64,000 nucleotides of DNA from Dactylis glomerata (GCA_007115705.1 QXEO01000239.1:2256374-2320373), one strand, 5' to 3'; positions 35,419 through 48,900 are shown, counted from the first letter of the stretch. Notes: generated by a model not told the origin, from the sequence alone. Made by a program: numbers and translations.

Positions 35419-35666
35419 CTTCCCCCATTCCATAAAATAAGACGTATAAATTTAGACAAGATTGTCTAAGTTTGACAAAGTTTATAGACAAGAATACAAA
35501 CGTTTACACTACAGTCAATATTAGTAGACTCACCATACTATTTATTTTTATAATTTATTTCATTACTATTGTAAATACCAATATTTTTGTGTATATATCT
35601 GGTAAAATTTAGTATATTTTGACTTCTAACAAAATATATATGCCCTATTTTCTGGAATGGAGGTAG
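35419..35666. mobile_element. Stowaway MITE (Tc1/Mariner type)
   Basis: Terminal inverted repeats CTTCCCCCATTCCATAAAAT and (reverse complement) CTACCTCCATTCCAGAAAAT, flanked by TA dinucleotides (35417-35418 and 35667-35668). 248 bp, AT-rich, non-coding. This size and end structure are typical of grass Stowaway elements, which concentrate near genes. Confidence 0.9.
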
Positions 35667-35759
35667 TACATTATTATGTGGACTTGACTGCAACGTTGTA
35701 AGAATTGGCACATTTTCCATAAATAAAATAAGCCAAATAATCAGCGGAAACTCAAAAAG

Positions 35760-36205
35760 GAGCCAGGGCTCCAAGTAGCGCGTTTTTTAGTTTTCCATTT
35801 TTGGAGCTTCAAAATTTTAAATTCAGACATTTCAAAAAACTCTAAGAAAAATACCTAGATGTAGTCAATGTTGTACTCTATCATTACGTAAATTTTCAGA
35901 ATAAAATACATTGTATTTTGGGCTCAGTAAAAATGACAAGTGTCACAAAAGACAAAACCGAATTTTCAGTCTCTACTATTCATTACTGTTCATGAACTCC
36001 AAAATCTTAATTTATCATTTTTGCTGAGCCCAAAGTAAAATATATTTCGTTCTAAAAATTTACGCACTCATAGAATACAACAATATCTACATCATGGTAT
36101 TTTTCTCAAAAAAAAAACTGAAGACATTAAATTTAAATTATCAAAAGTTTAAAATTCGGCCTCTATCATGAAGCCCGAACTCCAAGTGGCCGCTCTCGAA
36201 TAATG
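35760..36205. mobile_element. Foldback MITE with long inverted arms
   Basis: Left arm about 35800-35945 and right arm about 36010-36160 are inverted copies: left AAAAATACCTAGATGTAG matches the reverse complement of right CTACATCATGGTATTTTT, and TTTTGGGCTCAG pairs with CTGAGCCCAAA. The loop is about 65 bp. The outer edges (GGCTCCAAGTAGC and ACTCCAAGTGGC) look alike in direct rather than inverted orientation, so the exact ends and TSD are unsure. It lies about 350 bp upstream of the GDSL gene TATA box. Confidence 0.75.
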
Positions 36206-36552
36206 AGCTACTATTACTGAAATGGTGATATTTGGAAGCGAGACAGCAGATAGGCTAACGGTCGATGCAGACCTAACAAAATGCCGACGTTTTAGTAGTT
36301 ACTACGTACACGTCAAGGCAGCCCAGCCATGGATTCTGCGGCCACATGTGCACTAGACTAGATAATGGGTGCATGGCCCTTGTCAATTCTCTGTTCCATT
36401 TTTAGCCGAGCCTTCCTAACCGGACCATGACATGCACATATACAGCCAAGCCTCGACTAGCTCACGCATTAAAAAGATGATGAATTGCGAAGTAGGGTAC
36501 AGTAGTGAGACTGGGACTTGGCAAGAGAGTTGAAAACGCTCGTGCGCCTTGG
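36206..36552 (+). promoter_or_regulatory. Upstream region of the GDSL gene
   Basis: Unique-looking sequence between the foldback MITE and the TATA box. No coding frame. It contains short ACGT-core strings (e.g. CTACGTACACGTC near 36302), but I cannot assign specific cis-elements with confidence. Confidence 0.4.
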
Positions 36553-36560
36553 CCTATATA
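36553..36560 (+). promoter_or_regulatory. TATA box of the GDSL gene
   Basis: CCTATATA lies 114-121 bp before the ATG, leaving a 5' leader of about 85-90 bases if transcription starts 25-35 bp downstream. Confidence 0.75.
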
Positions 36561-36673
36561 GCTAGTTGCTCCCCGTCGCCACAAACATAGAAAGAGGAAG
36601 CCTGTCTAGAGTGCAAGCTAGCTAAGCCAAGTTAATTACTAGCACATATCGAGATCTCATCTATCTATACACA

Positions 36674-38528
36674 ATGGGGTACAACCTGGACTTCATGAAG
36701 GTTTTTGTTGCTTGTTTTCTGCTTATAATTTCCACCGGCCGGCGGCACCTGATCGTCGTCGCCTCCGCCGACAATGTAGTCCAGCCGAGTAAGGTGGTAA
36801 GGCAGGTGCCGGCGATGTACGTGTTTGGGGACTCGACGCTAGACGTCGGGAACAACAACTACTTGCCGGGGGCAGACGTCCCCAGAGCCAACATGGCCCT
36901 CTACGGCGTCGACTACATTGGATCCAAGCCAACCGGACGGTTCAGCAACGGGTACAACGTCGCAGACTGCATCGGTACTACGTACTTCTGTCTATCTAGT
37001 TTCTCCATTTCATAATTCTTGTCGTGGTTTTAGCCGACGTGTATATATACATTATCGTGGATGTTTGCAGCTAGGAAGCTGGGACTGAAGGAGAGCCCTC
37101 CCGCTTACCTGTCGCTCGCACCACGCACCATCCCCCTGGTCGTCAAGGCTCTCGCTGAGGGTGTGAACTATGCTTCCGCAGGAGCCGGTATTCTGGACTC
37201 CACTGTAAGTCGTGGATCGACCTCAACGACCGATCAGCTTCACCTGAAATATCACTATCAACCATAAGTTCCACAAGCACGTAGGCGTTGTTGATGTGGG
37301 CATATGCATGGAATTAATTAAGGGTGTGTCTAGGCCTTAGTCTACTGAGCAATAGCTTATGGCTCAGTAGAATGACGTTATCATATCTCAGTTGCAACTC
37401 ATATTGCGACTCACTATTAGCACGAATCACAAAGCAATCCAACAGTCCGGATTTATAGTTCCTAGTTGCAACATCACTTGCAACTGAAAAAATCTCAGTT
37501 GCAACTCAACTTACAACCCAATTGCACGAATCACGATGCAAATCTAATGGTCTAAAATTCTACTGAGCCACAAGCTATTTATCAATCTACTGAGAAATAG
37601 CAAAACCAATTAATTAATTAATCAGTGATTCATGGACGCAGAACGCGGGGAACAACATCCCTTTGTCGAAGCAGGTGCTATACTTCGGGTCAACCAAGGC
37701 CAAGATGCAGGCGAAGGTGGGCGGCGCAGCGGTGCGCATCCTGCTCTCGAGGTCGTTCTTCCTCATCGGCGTCGGCAGCAACGACATGTTTGTGTTCGCG
37801 GCTGCACCGTCTACCGACGTCGCCGCGCTCTACTCCGGCCTCATCTCCAACTACTCCGCCGCTATCACGGTACCTAGCTAGTTACTCCCTCCGTTTTCTA
37901 TAATTCCTGTTGTGATTGTATTCCGTCGAATGCAATGCATGCATGATCCTAAATAAATCTGCGTCCATCGTGTAGGACTTGTACGACATGGGCGCAAGGA
38001 AGTTTGGGATCATCAACGTGGGGCTTCTAGGCTGCGTGCCGGCGGTGCGGGCGCTCAACTCGACGGGCGCCTGCAACGACGGCCTCAATCTGCTTGCGGC
38101 TGGCTTTGACGATGCGCTCAAGTCCCTCCTGGCTGGCCTCGCCGCCAAGCTACCAGGCCTCGTCTACTCCATCGCCGACTCCTATGGCCTCACACAAGTC
38201 ACCTTCGCAAACCCACAAGCATCTGGTATGTATGTATATGCATCTTTTCACAAGTAGCAGCAACTGAGTTAGCTAATTGTGACGACTAATCTGTGCATAT
38301 TGTGTAGGGTATGTGAGCATAGACAGTGCGTGCTGCGGGAGTGGGAGGCTGGGGGCGGACACCGTCTGCCTGCCCAACTCCACGCTATGCGGTGACCACG
38401 ACCAATTTGTCTTCTGGGACCGCGTGCATCCCTCTCAGCGGGCCGGAGAGCTCAGCGCCAATGCCTACTACGACGGACTGGAGTTCACAGTGCCCATCAA
38501 CTTCAAGCAGCTGGCCCGGGAGATTTAG
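36674..38528 (+). CDS. GDSL esterase/lipase, five exons, 377 aa
   Basis: Exons 36674-36974, 37071-37204, 37642-37869, 37976-38225 and 38308-38528; all introns are GT-AG and the joined 1134 bases read 377 codons plus stop with no interruption. Residues 8-31 are hydrophobic, consistent with a signal peptide and secretion. Block I is FGDSTLDVGNNNYLP (Ser54 nucleophile), block II is KPTGRFSNG (oxyanion Gly93), block III is GVGSNDMF (Asn192), and block V is DRVHPSQ (Asp342, His345). These are the four SGNH-hydrolase blocks, and the length fits the plant family. The mid-protein GILDSTNAGNN and LYDMGARKFGI segments are also family hallmarks. Likely acts on ester bonds of lipids, cutin monomers or acylated sugars outside the cell; the true substrate cannot be told from sequence. 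Candidate poly(A) signals AATAAA lie at 38725 and 38772. It is the best-supported functional host gene here. Confidence 0.95.
37325..37605. mobile_element. MITE-like inverted-repeat insertion in GDSL intron 2
   Basis: Left arm TCTACTGAGCAATAGCTTATGGCTCAGTAGA and right arm TCTACTGAGCCACAAGCTATTTATC are inverted copies, and the interior has repeated GTTGCAACTC phrases. Intron 2 is 437 bp while the other introns are 82-106 bp, which fits an insertion. The target duplication is not identified. Confidence 0.65.
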
Positions 38529-39120
38529 GCCATTAATCAGTCTACAAAAACTCCGCACTCCGCGCGTGGATGGACAGTGCAAGTGTGCAACTAGTGTTGT
38601 ACGCTAGGCTAAGAGACTCGTACGCGTCGTTCATATATCCATTTGTCATTAGTAGTATTGTAATCTCTCGACAAAACTTGCCGCACAACAGAGTAATTCA
38701 GAATGTTTGGAGGCAATACAATACAATAAAGAAACACTTCAGCTTGGGTGCAGCCCCCTCTCCCAAACTCAAATAAAACAATGGTTGAGATTACTCTGTA
38801 CCTCTTCATAACTAAACGCACGTGGTCATTAACAAGTTATCAAGTCATACATATAGCCCAACAGAAATCCATACAACCTGTTTGTTTGGATATGTATGTT
38901 TGCGTACAAACTGCATAAATGGACACCTGATCCGTAGCCTTTCTGACTTGTGTCTTATGTCAGGACTGGCTGTCATTCTAACATGTGGCAAGTCACCTGC
39001 AAAACAAGAAAACGAAATTAATATCAATGGGTAATTTGAACTCACACCCTTGAGATATCTGTAAGGCTTTCCAAGTTAAGCAGTTATGGGAACAGGGTTG
39101 CTGCTCATCTCATTACTTTT
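38529..39120 (+). other. GDSL 3' UTR and downstream spacer
   Basis: No coding frame of interest. Two AATAAA strings (38725-38730 and 38772-38777) are plausible polyadenylation signals. Beyond about 38800 the sequence is unassigned until LINE homology starts. Confidence 0.5.
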
Positions 39121-41225
39121 AATCATGAATCGCATCATATGGAAATTCTAAATTGGAACATATTAGGGATATTTTATGGCCCAGATAAGTGGCCCTTAAT
39201 CTTGAATAAAATTTCTAAAAGTGGGGAAGTCATAATTGGCTTCCAAGAAACTAAAAAGGAATCTTTTGATTTGCCTTTCATCACAAACTTCTGCCCTAGA
39301 AGCTTTGACTCCTTTCTTTTCCTACTTCACAAGGCAGATCTGGAGGTTTGCTAACAGCTTGGTGAAGCTCTATCTTTGCTAGCACACTAGTTTTTTCAGA
39401 ATGACTATGCACTCTCAGTGGAGTTTGAGGCCACAAAATCTGATGATAGTTTCATTTTGATAGACATTTATGGCCCTTGCCAACATGAGAGAATGATATT
39501 TATTGACTGGCTAAAAAAATGTTCAAGCACCTTCAAAAGTTAACTGGCTGCTTACTACTAATCTCATTAGATCCTCAGAGGACGGGAATAGGCCTCGGGC
39601 AGATATTCGGAATATTTTCAAATTCAATCAGGCCATTTCAAATCTAGGTCTTGTTGAGATTCCTCTAAAAGATAGGAAGTTCACATGGAGTAACATGCAA
39701 CACTATCCTTTGTTGCAAAGATTAGACTGGTTCTTCACCTCCCATCCCAATGTTGGACTCTCTCCTATGTAGCTCATCCCTTGGCAATGAAAACATTTGA
39801 TCATATCCTTGTGTCATCAACATCAAAATAGAGATTTCTAAAGCAAAAAATCTTTAGATTTGAAAACAAATGGATGGAATATGAGGACTTTCTACCCTTA
39901 GTAGACTCGGTTTGGAATCAATAATTTTCTATGGAGATGTTACCAAGAGAATTTCATCAAAGCTCAAAATTTTTGAGGGGTTCTCTCAATAAACGGGCAA
40001 AAGAGCATCAAAATCTCAGAGGGTCTATTGAAGATATTAGAGAATGGCAAGGACCTAACTACTACGGAGGAATTTAGAGTCCAGTTGAAAGAGTTACAGG
40101 TTAAGCTCCTGAAGCAACAAAGCTTTTTTAGAAGCAAAAGGGGGAAATTAAGTGGCTAAAATTGGGCGATGAAAACACCAGTTTCTTCCATTCTCTTGAC
40201 ACTACCTAGCACAGAAGAAATCAAATTTTCATTCTCACATCATCTGATGGTTTGACATGCTCAAGTCATGAAGATAGAGTTGAGATGATATGGGAAACTT
40301 ACAAGGACAGAATAGGAAAATCTGATCCTCATGAAATGTCTTCTAAGTTAGAAAGTTTAATGCTTCATCATAATGAACTTTCGAGATTCGATGACACCTT
40401 CACCTATGCTGATATTGATGAGATTGTCAAGGATTCGCCAACAAACAAATCTCCTGGCCCTGATGGTTTCAGTGGAGAATTCTTTAAGAAATGCTGGCAT
40501 ATAAAAAATCAGATGTTTATTATGTGTGTGATCAATTTAGCCAAGGAACTCTATATTTACAATGCATCACCAGTTCCTTCATCATCCCAATCCCCAAGAA
40601 GGCACTTCCTTCTAATGTTAATGACTTTGGACCCATTTCTCTACTAAACTGCATTTTGAAAAAATTCTCAAAGCTGCTAGCGAACAAACTCCAGAAGGTG
40701 ATTTTAAAGATAATCCATCACAATAGATATGGATTTATCAAGTCTAGAACAATCCAAGACTGTCTAGCCTGGGATTTTGAATATATTCATCTTTGTCACA
40801 AATCCAAGAAGGAAATTGTCTTGTTAAAACTTGACTTCGAGAAAGCCTTTGACAAAATTGAACACTCAGTCATCTTGGACATTTTAAGGCATAAAGGATT
40901 TGGACCAAAGTTTTACACATGGATCAAATGGGATCCTACGCAAATCTTTTAAATGCAAGAGGGGTGCTAGGCAAGGAGACCGTTCTAGCTGCTAATTTAC
41001 TACAATCAGTCATTAATGATGCTTTGTCACAAGGATTGATCTAGGTCTCAATACCTGTAGGATACACACATGATTTTTCAATCATTCAATATGATGATGA
41101 CACTTTAATCATAATGCCAGCTAACATTGAGCAGAATAGCAGATGCAGTACCTCATAGCAATCCTGGATGAATTTGTTATCTCCATATAACTCAAAGTGA
41201 ATTTTTAGAAATATATTTGGTACCC
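39121..41225 (+). mobile_element. LINE with endonuclease and RT remnants, 3'-truncated
   Basis: Starts with an endonuclease/exonuclease/phosphatase-type N-terminus (ILNWNILGI, then IGFQETKKES, 39139-39354). Later come GDENTSFFHS (near 40168), RT block SPGPDGFSGEFFKKCW (near 40455), LLKLDFEKAFDKIEHS (near 40830) and YDDDTLIIMP (near 41088), where the RT active site is normally YADD. Many frameshifts and stops. The zf-RVT and 3' end are missing because the LTR element at 41226 abuts it. Probably more than 5 kb when intact, now about 2.1 kb. Confidence 0.88.
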
Positions 41226-42855
41226 TGATGTCTCAAAGGACCAGTTGGAAAACCCCAAGAGGAAGGTATGATGAGCACAACAGTAAGTTTCCCCTCAGTA
41301 TAAAACCAAGGTTTAATCGACCAGTAGGAGAAAAAAAACCACTTCTCAAGGTTGTTGCTAGCTGACTTTGGCAAGGCGCCAGAAAACAGTCTGGTGCGTG
41401 ATTGACGGTGCCAGCAGCAACGTGGAACCTGCACACAACACAACCAAACTACTTTTCCCCAACTTATAGTGAGGTTGTCAATCTCACCGGTTTGCTGAAA
41501 ACAAAGGATTAGACGTATAGTGTGGAAAGAGATGTTTGCTTACGGTGAAATAAAATAATGTTTGCGGAAAGTAAACAGTGCTTGCAGTTGATGGTAATAT
41601 AAATGTAAAAGAATGGATCGGGGTCCATAGTTCACTAGAGGTGTCTCTCCATAAAGATATAACATGCTGGGTAAACAAATTATAGTTGGGCAATTGACAA
41701 ACTAAAGAATGCATAACAATGCATGTACATGTCATGAAGATCACTATGAGATTCACTTGGGCATTACAATATAATACATAGACCGTAATCCAACTGCATC
41801 TATGACTAATAATCCACCCACAGGATATCATCTGAAAAACCCTTGGGTATTAAGTTGCAAACAACAGATTATCGCCTTAAGGAAAGTGTGTAATGTAAAC
41901 AATACAATTATTCTTGAACAAAAGATTGTTGTTTTCTCCCTAGTAGCAACAGCACATCTACAACCTTAGAAGTTATTGTCACTCTCCCAGATTAATATAG
42001 GCATGAATCCACTATCGAGCATAAATACTCCCTCTTGGAGTCACTAGCATCTACTTGGCAAGATATCTACTAGCAACGGAGAGCATGCAAGATCACAAAT
42101 AACATAGACATGATAAATCAACAATCAACTTGACATAGTACTCAATATTCATCGGATCCCAACAAACACAACATGTGGAATTACATAAAGATGATCTTGA
42201 TCATGATAGGCATCTCACAAGATTTAGACATGAGGCGCATGGAGGAGAAGACAACCATCTAGCTACTGCTATGGACCCATGGTCCAGGGGTGGACTACTC
42301 ACGCATCACTCCGGAGGCTAGCATGGTGATGAAGAAGGCCTCCGGTGATGATTCCCCTCTCCGACAGGGTGCCGGGAAGAGCTTCTGGACCCTCCCGATC
42401 TCGGGTCGACGACGGTAGCGGCTTACAGTATGTTTCGTGGATAGATGTTTTGGGTGATAGGGTTTTCGTGACGAAGGGAATTTATAGGCGGAAGGGCGAT
42501 GTCAGAGGGCGGCCGAGGGGCCCACAACAGGGCCTGGCGCGGCTAGGGGGTAGGCCGTGCCACCCTATGGTGTGGCCGCCTCCTGGCTCTTCTCCATCTC
42601 TCCTTTGGACCCAGTCTTTGTGTCAGGTAAATAGGAACTTTGGCTTTCGTTTCGTCCAATTCCGAGAATATTTCCTGTGTAACTTTTCTGAAACACAGAA
42701 ATAGCAGAAAACAGGAACTTGCACTATGGCATCTTATTAATAGTTTAGTTCCGAAAAATGCATAAAAACGCCATGAAGTGTAAACAAAACATAAAGCAAT
42801 TGGTGTAAAACAAGCATGGAGCATCAAAAATTATAGATACGTTTGCAACGTATCA
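41226..42855 (-). repeat. 3' LTR of the remnant element
   Basis: The minus strand starts TGATACGTTGCAAACG. It shares the LTR core (AACCCCAAGAGGAAGGTATG on plus) with the other Athila-like copies. It is followed by the purine tract (minus TAAGCTTGGGGATGCT, 42856-42871). Confidence 0.88.
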
Positions 42856-42871
42856 AGCATCCCCAAGCTTA

Positions 42872-45692
42872 ACTCCTGCTCGTCCTCGAGTAGGTAAGTG
42901 ATAACAAAAATAATTTTTGAGTTGACATGCCAACACAATCTTGATCAAATCGATGTAAAGCATTGCAAGCTAGGATCAAAGTACTCTAAACATGGGCATA
43001 AAAGATATAATTCTAACCATGAATAATAATGCATTGAAAGTCATTTGTTTGTTTGAAGCATAGAGAAAACATAGCAAAGTGGTATTCAGCTTGTCCCTCG
43101 TGGAGTAGCAAAACATAAATGCATAGGACACCTTGAAAGTTCAAAAAAGTGACTAGATACAAATAATTTGAGAACAAGCAATACCATAATTATGAATCAA
43201 TCAATAATAAATTTTGGGACTATGCATATTATACTCAGAATGACAACTATGCTCTCTTAATCGGTGCATCAAGATAGAAGATGAAGACTCAACATAAAAG
43301 TAAAAAAGAAGGGCCCTTTGCAGAGGGAAGTAGTGATTGCAAGTTTTATAAACCTTCCAAAAATTATGGCACTTATTAGCTTTGAGCTCTCATTGCCCCT
43401 ATCATTGGCATCTTGAGTGGTTAAGGTTAATGTGAGAACAAGTACGAGTTATATGCTTGACAAACCATAAGTTGAAAATCTCATGTCCCGTGAATACGAG
43501 TACCCCAAACCATGCTACTCGAGGTCCCAAGCAAGTTCTTGTCATTGTAAGCATACATGTATCATCGAGAACGCCAACGGGGTATCTCCTGCCCGATGAT
43601 ATGGAAGGTTTCCCATATCAAAATGATAGGACAAACAGACAATGAACACATCAACATCTCTTTTATTTACCATTGGGTATAGCTTTTAATTTTGAGATGT
43701 GTCATCGAATGTCCACTATGGGTATGCTATAAATTTTCACCATGAATGATGCATGGTTTAGATTAGCGGCCCAGGCGTTTCTCTAACACATATACAAACT
43801 CCATAAGCTCACAAGTTTCCAACTTATTTCACATCGCTAGGCATCAACAAAAGATCATGATATCAACTAAATAGGAATAAGTGCAATGTTGAAAACATGC
43901 CCCATGAAAGCATGGCTGTGCTAACTTTCAACTTACAATTTGCAAGCATATAAACTTCAAAAGAGAATCACAATGGTCAAGTTTATTAAGTGCAAAAAAA
44001 TAAATGTGCCATCAAGTTCATGAGAGCTTTACTAACTAATTTTCTCATAACAAGAAATTTAATTTGGAAGATAGATAACAGCACGAGGAATATACTTGGA
44101 ATAGAAAAATGCTAATAGGTAGATATGGTGGACACATTGGCAAACTTTGGTTTTTGGGAGTTGGATGCACGAGTAGAGCTCATACTCAGTACAGGTGAAT
44201 GCTAGCAAAAGACTGGGAGCGACCAACTAAGAGAGCAATAACGGCCATAATCATGCATAGCGACAAAACATTATTAATCAAAGAATAAAGTAATATCACA
44301 AGTCAAAAACTAAATAATCATAGAGGCTTGAGGTGACTGGTTTATAGTCATAACATGGTGTAAGCATGCGCCAAGTCAACCCAAATAAAGCATCAAAGGA
44401 GAATACCACAATATTATGCTTCTATATGATAAAAACAACGCATGATTCTTTCAAAGGCACATTAAGCACTCTCAGTTATTTGAGACAAGTCATGCTACAA
44501 CAATAACTACTAAGCATATAATCAAAATAATATCTAACATGACATGCTAAAGTCTAAGCCACAGTCTAAACAAGCTCCCTTTTGCACCACTATAAGCATG
44601 AAACATTTTACTCTTTTCCAACACGATTCAACCGATTTAAAACAACTCTCAAGGATGAAAAGCAACAAAGACCAGAGGTCTAAACACACCTAGATACAAA
44701 GAACTAACAAGTTCTGAACAAAAGTAAAGGCAAAAAACAAAAGCTAAACGCAGTACTAGCAAAAGAGAACACTCATAGAACGATAAGAGTGATAACTAGA
44801 GTGTTCTAGGCAATGAAAATGGAGTGTGTCTTCTCCAAAAGAAATATGTTCGGGTCCAACCACTTATTATAGTAAACAAAACAAAACAAAACTGAAAGCA
44901 AAAAATAAAGACGCTCCAAGAAAAACACATAGCATATGAAGCAATAAAAATATAGTGTCTTGAAAGATGACCTAATATTTTTGTTGATGAAGAAGGGGGT
45001 GCCTTGGGCATCCCCAATCTTTGACGCTTGTACCTCTTGGATATTTCTTGGGGTGAATAGGCATCCCCAAACTTGAGCTTTTGTCCATTCTTTATCTCAT
45101 CTCATTATTCTCCTTTCCCTACACTTGAAAACTTCCTTCATACAAAACTTCACACAATTCTCATTAGCAGCATTAGTTTATGCAAGATAGTAGATCCTCT
45201 TTTGGTTCAGTTTTAACTCAAGTACAACATCTATTAAAACATTAGCTACTGTAGCAATTTCTCTTAAAAGTTCCGTGATCAAAAGAACTCAAAAAGAAAG
45301 AGATCAAGAGGCAAATGCCAATAGTGGCAGAAATCTGTCAAAATAGAACAGCAGGTAAAGATCGATTTTTTCGAAAATCTTCTGTTGCTCAAATAGAAAA
45401 GTGCAAAACTAACGAAAGTTAGATAATAACCTGGGGCATGTGCACAAAAAATTGCAGATAAATACGATGTTCTGGGATTTTTTACGAATTTTTACAGCAA
45501 GGCGCAGAAATCTGTTTCGGGACAGCAACTTCCCCAAATCTTACCTTCCTCCTATTAGAGGCTATTCTTGGCACAAAAATTAAATAAAAAATGATAAGGA
45601 GGGGTCATTACAGTAGTAACAACTTCCAAGACTCAACAAAAAGAAAAAGTACTAAAATAAAAACATGGGTTATCTCGCAAAAGTGCTTTTCT
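42872..45692 (-). other. Non-coding 3' interior of the remnant element
   Basis: Homologous, in inverse orientation, to 46600-49143 and 52440-55066. Paired PPT-like motifs lie near 45005-45075. No real gene. Confidence 0.75.
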
Positions 45693-45928
45693 TTAACGCC
45701 TTTGAGCTAGGCGCAAAAAGTAAGAATCAAGTATTTTCAAGTGAAAAAGTATAAACATCATAATTTGTTCTAAGGATAGAATCAAAAGGTAGCTTTTTTC
45801 TCTTCCTAGGAAAGTGTTCCATACCTTTCTTGAGTGGGAATTGATATCTAATATGCCTTCTTTCATATCAATAATAGCACCAATAGTTCTAAGAAAAGGT
45901 CTTCCCAAAATAATTGGACAAGAAGCAT
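45693..45928 (-). pseudogene. Protease stub of the remnant element
   Basis: The minus-strand frame reads PIILGRPFLRTIGAIIDMKEG, the C-terminal end of the retropepsin-like domain seen at 25157-25432, then runs through a frame ending in the conserved hairpin region (45697-45713). Cut at 45928 by the neighbouring LTR. Confidence 0.75.
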
Positions 45929-48900
45929 TGATACGTCTCAAACGTATCTATAATTTTTGATGCTCCATACTTGTTTATGCACCATTTTATTTATGCTTTG
46001 TTACACTTCGTGACGTTTTTATGCATTTTCTGGAACTAACCTATTAACATGATGCCACAGTGCCAGTTCCCTGTTTTCTGCTATTTTTGTGTTTCAGAAA
46101 AGCTACACATGAAATATTCTCGGAATTGGACGAAACAAAAGCCAAAGTTCCTATTTTCCCAACATGAGACAGAGTCCAAAGCAGAGACGGAGGGGAGCCA
46201 GGGGCCAGCCACACCATAGGGCGGCGCGGCCAGCCCCTGGCCCGCGCCACCAGGTGGTGGGGCCACCTGGCCCACCTCCTGATGCCGCCCTTCGGCCTAT
46301 ATATTCTCCTCGACGGGAAAACCCTAAGGACCCGATCAATTTTCTAGAAAACATACTGCAAGTTGCCGCCATTGTCAACGCGAGATCGGGAGGGTCCAGA
46401 AGCTCTTCCCGGCACCCTACCGGAGAGGGGAATCACCACTGGAGGCCTTCTTCATCACCATACCTGCCTCTGGAGTGATGTGTGAGTAGTCTACCTTGGA
46501 CTACGGGTCCATAGCAGTAGTGAGATGGTTGTCCTCTCCTTCATGTGCTTCATGTTTAGATCTTGTTGATGCTTCATTGCTTGATAATATTTGATTTCCA
46601 CTTTCTGCGCCTAGCTCAAAGGCGTTAAAGAAAAGCACTCTTGGGAGATAACCCAATGTTTTCTTTTCAGTACCTTTTCTTTTTGTTGAGTCTTAGAAGT
46701 TGTTACTACAGTAATGACCCCTCCTTATCATTTTTTATTTCGTTTCTGTGCCAAGAAGAACCTCTAATTGGAGGAAGGTAAGATATGGGGAAGTTGTTGT
46801 CCTGAAACAGATTTCTACGCTGCACCAAAAAAATTCATGAAAATTCTCAGTATATCTTTTTGATCTGATATTTCTTGTGCACATGCCCCAGGTTATTTCC
46901 AAACTTTCATTATTTTTGCACTTTTCGATTTGAGCAACAGAAGATTTTCAAAAAAATCGATATTTGTCAGCTGTTCTGTTTTGACAGATTTCTGCCACTA
47001 TTTGTGTTTGCCTCTCGATCGCTTTATTTTTGAGTTCTTGTGATCACGGAACTTTTGAGGAAGTTGGTACAGTAGCTTATGCTTTAATGGGTGTTATACT
47101 TGAGTTGAAAACTGAACCAAAAGAGTAGATTTACTATCATGCTTACACTAATGTTGCTAATAGAATTGTGTGAAATTTTGTATGAAGGAAGTTTTCAAGT
47201 GTAGGGAAAGGAGAATGATGAGATGAGATGAAGTATAGACAAAAGCTCAAGATTGGGGATGCCCATGTCACCCCAGGAAATATCCAAGAGGTACAAGCAT
47301 CAAAGCTTGGGTATGCCCCGAGGCACCCCTTCTTCATCGGCAAAAATCAGGTCATCTTTCAAGACACTATATTTTTATTGCTTCGTATACTATACGTTTT
47401 TCTTAGAGCGTCTTTACTTTCGCTTTTAGTTTTCTTTTGTTTTGTTTGCTTCAATAAATGGTTGGACCCCAACATGTTTCCTTTGGAGAATACACACTCT
47501 GTTTTTCATTCCCAAGAACACTCTAGTTTTCACTCTTATCGTTCAACGAGTGTTCTCTTTTTCTAGTACTGTGTTTAGCTTTTGTTTTTCGCCTTGATTT
47601 TTGTTCAGATCTTGTTATTTCTTTGTATCAAGGTATATTTAGACCACTGGTCTATGCTGGTTTTAATATTTAAGAGTGGTTACAAAAAAGTTGATTGGTG
47701 TTGGAAAAGAGAAAAAAAGTTTCATGCCTATAGTGGTACAAATGGGAGCTTGTTTAGACTGTGGCTTAGACTTTTGCATGTCATGCTTGATGTTATTTTG
47801 ATAGTATGTTTATTAGTTTTTGCTGTAGCATGACTTGTCTCAAATGACTGAGATTGCTTAATGTGCCTTTGAAAGAATCATGCGTTGCTTTTATTATATG
47901 GGAGCATATTATCGTGGTTTTCTCCTTTGATGCTTTAGTTGGGTTGACTTGGCGCATGCTTACACCGTGTTTGACTCTAACAAGTCGCCATAAGCCTCTA
48001 TGATCATTTGGTTTTTGACTTGCGATACCACTTTATGCTTTGGTTAATAATGTTTTATCGCTATGCATGATTATGGCCGTTATTGCTCTCTTAGTTGGTC
48101 GCTCCCAGTCTTTTGCTAGCCTTCATTTTGTACTGCGAGGGAATACTTCTCGTGCATCCAACTCCCAAAAACCAAGTTTATTCCAAAGAATCCACTATAA
48201 TTTCCTATGCATGGTATTTGCAAGCCATTCCAAGTAAATTTTCATGTGCTTCCTTTCAAAAAACCTTCAAAATACTTCTCATTTTGTGACACTGTTTTTT
48301 GCTCATGGGGACGTAGTGGTCGGATTTGCTATCTTCCATATTGTTATATTTCAAAAAAAAGGCACTCCTCCATGGTATGTGAAAGTTGGTGGGCACCCGA
48401 TGGAATTGGTTAGCCATGGTTTGTGAAAGGAAAAGTGGGGAGGAGTGCCAAGCTTTAGAAAAGAGCACAAATGTGCCAATTTCTCTCTCAAAACTTGCTT
48501 AGTATGGAAGATAGTAAGAACCCCATTACCAGTCGTTGACAAGAACAACCACCTCTCAAAACAATTTTTTATCTCTGTTTTACAAATGAAAAGCTCTAGC
48601 ATATATTTAATCACTGCTTCCCTCTGCGAAGGGCCTTTCTTTTACTTTTATGTTGAGTCTCCACCTTCTACCTTTATGCACCGTCTAAGAGAGCATAGTT
48701 GTCATTCTGAGTTTAATGTGCATAGTCCCAAAATTTATTATTGATTGATTCATGATTATGGTTTTGCTTGTTCTTAAATTATTTGTATCTAGTCACCCTC
48801 TTAAACTTGAAGGTGTCCTATGCATTTATGTTTTGCTACTCCATGAAGGACAAGCTGAAAACCACTTTGCTATATTTTTCTATATGCTCAAAACACACAC

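Larger units (their letters stand above)
41226..45928 (-). mobile_element. Athila-like retrotransposon remnant (3' half)
   Basis: One LTR (41226-42855), the 3' interior and a stub of protease are present. Gag, primer site and the 5' LTR are missing because the plus-strand LTR at 45929 cuts it. Without the second LTR no TSD can be tested, and the left edge could be 41226 or about 13 bases further in. Confidence 0.85.
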
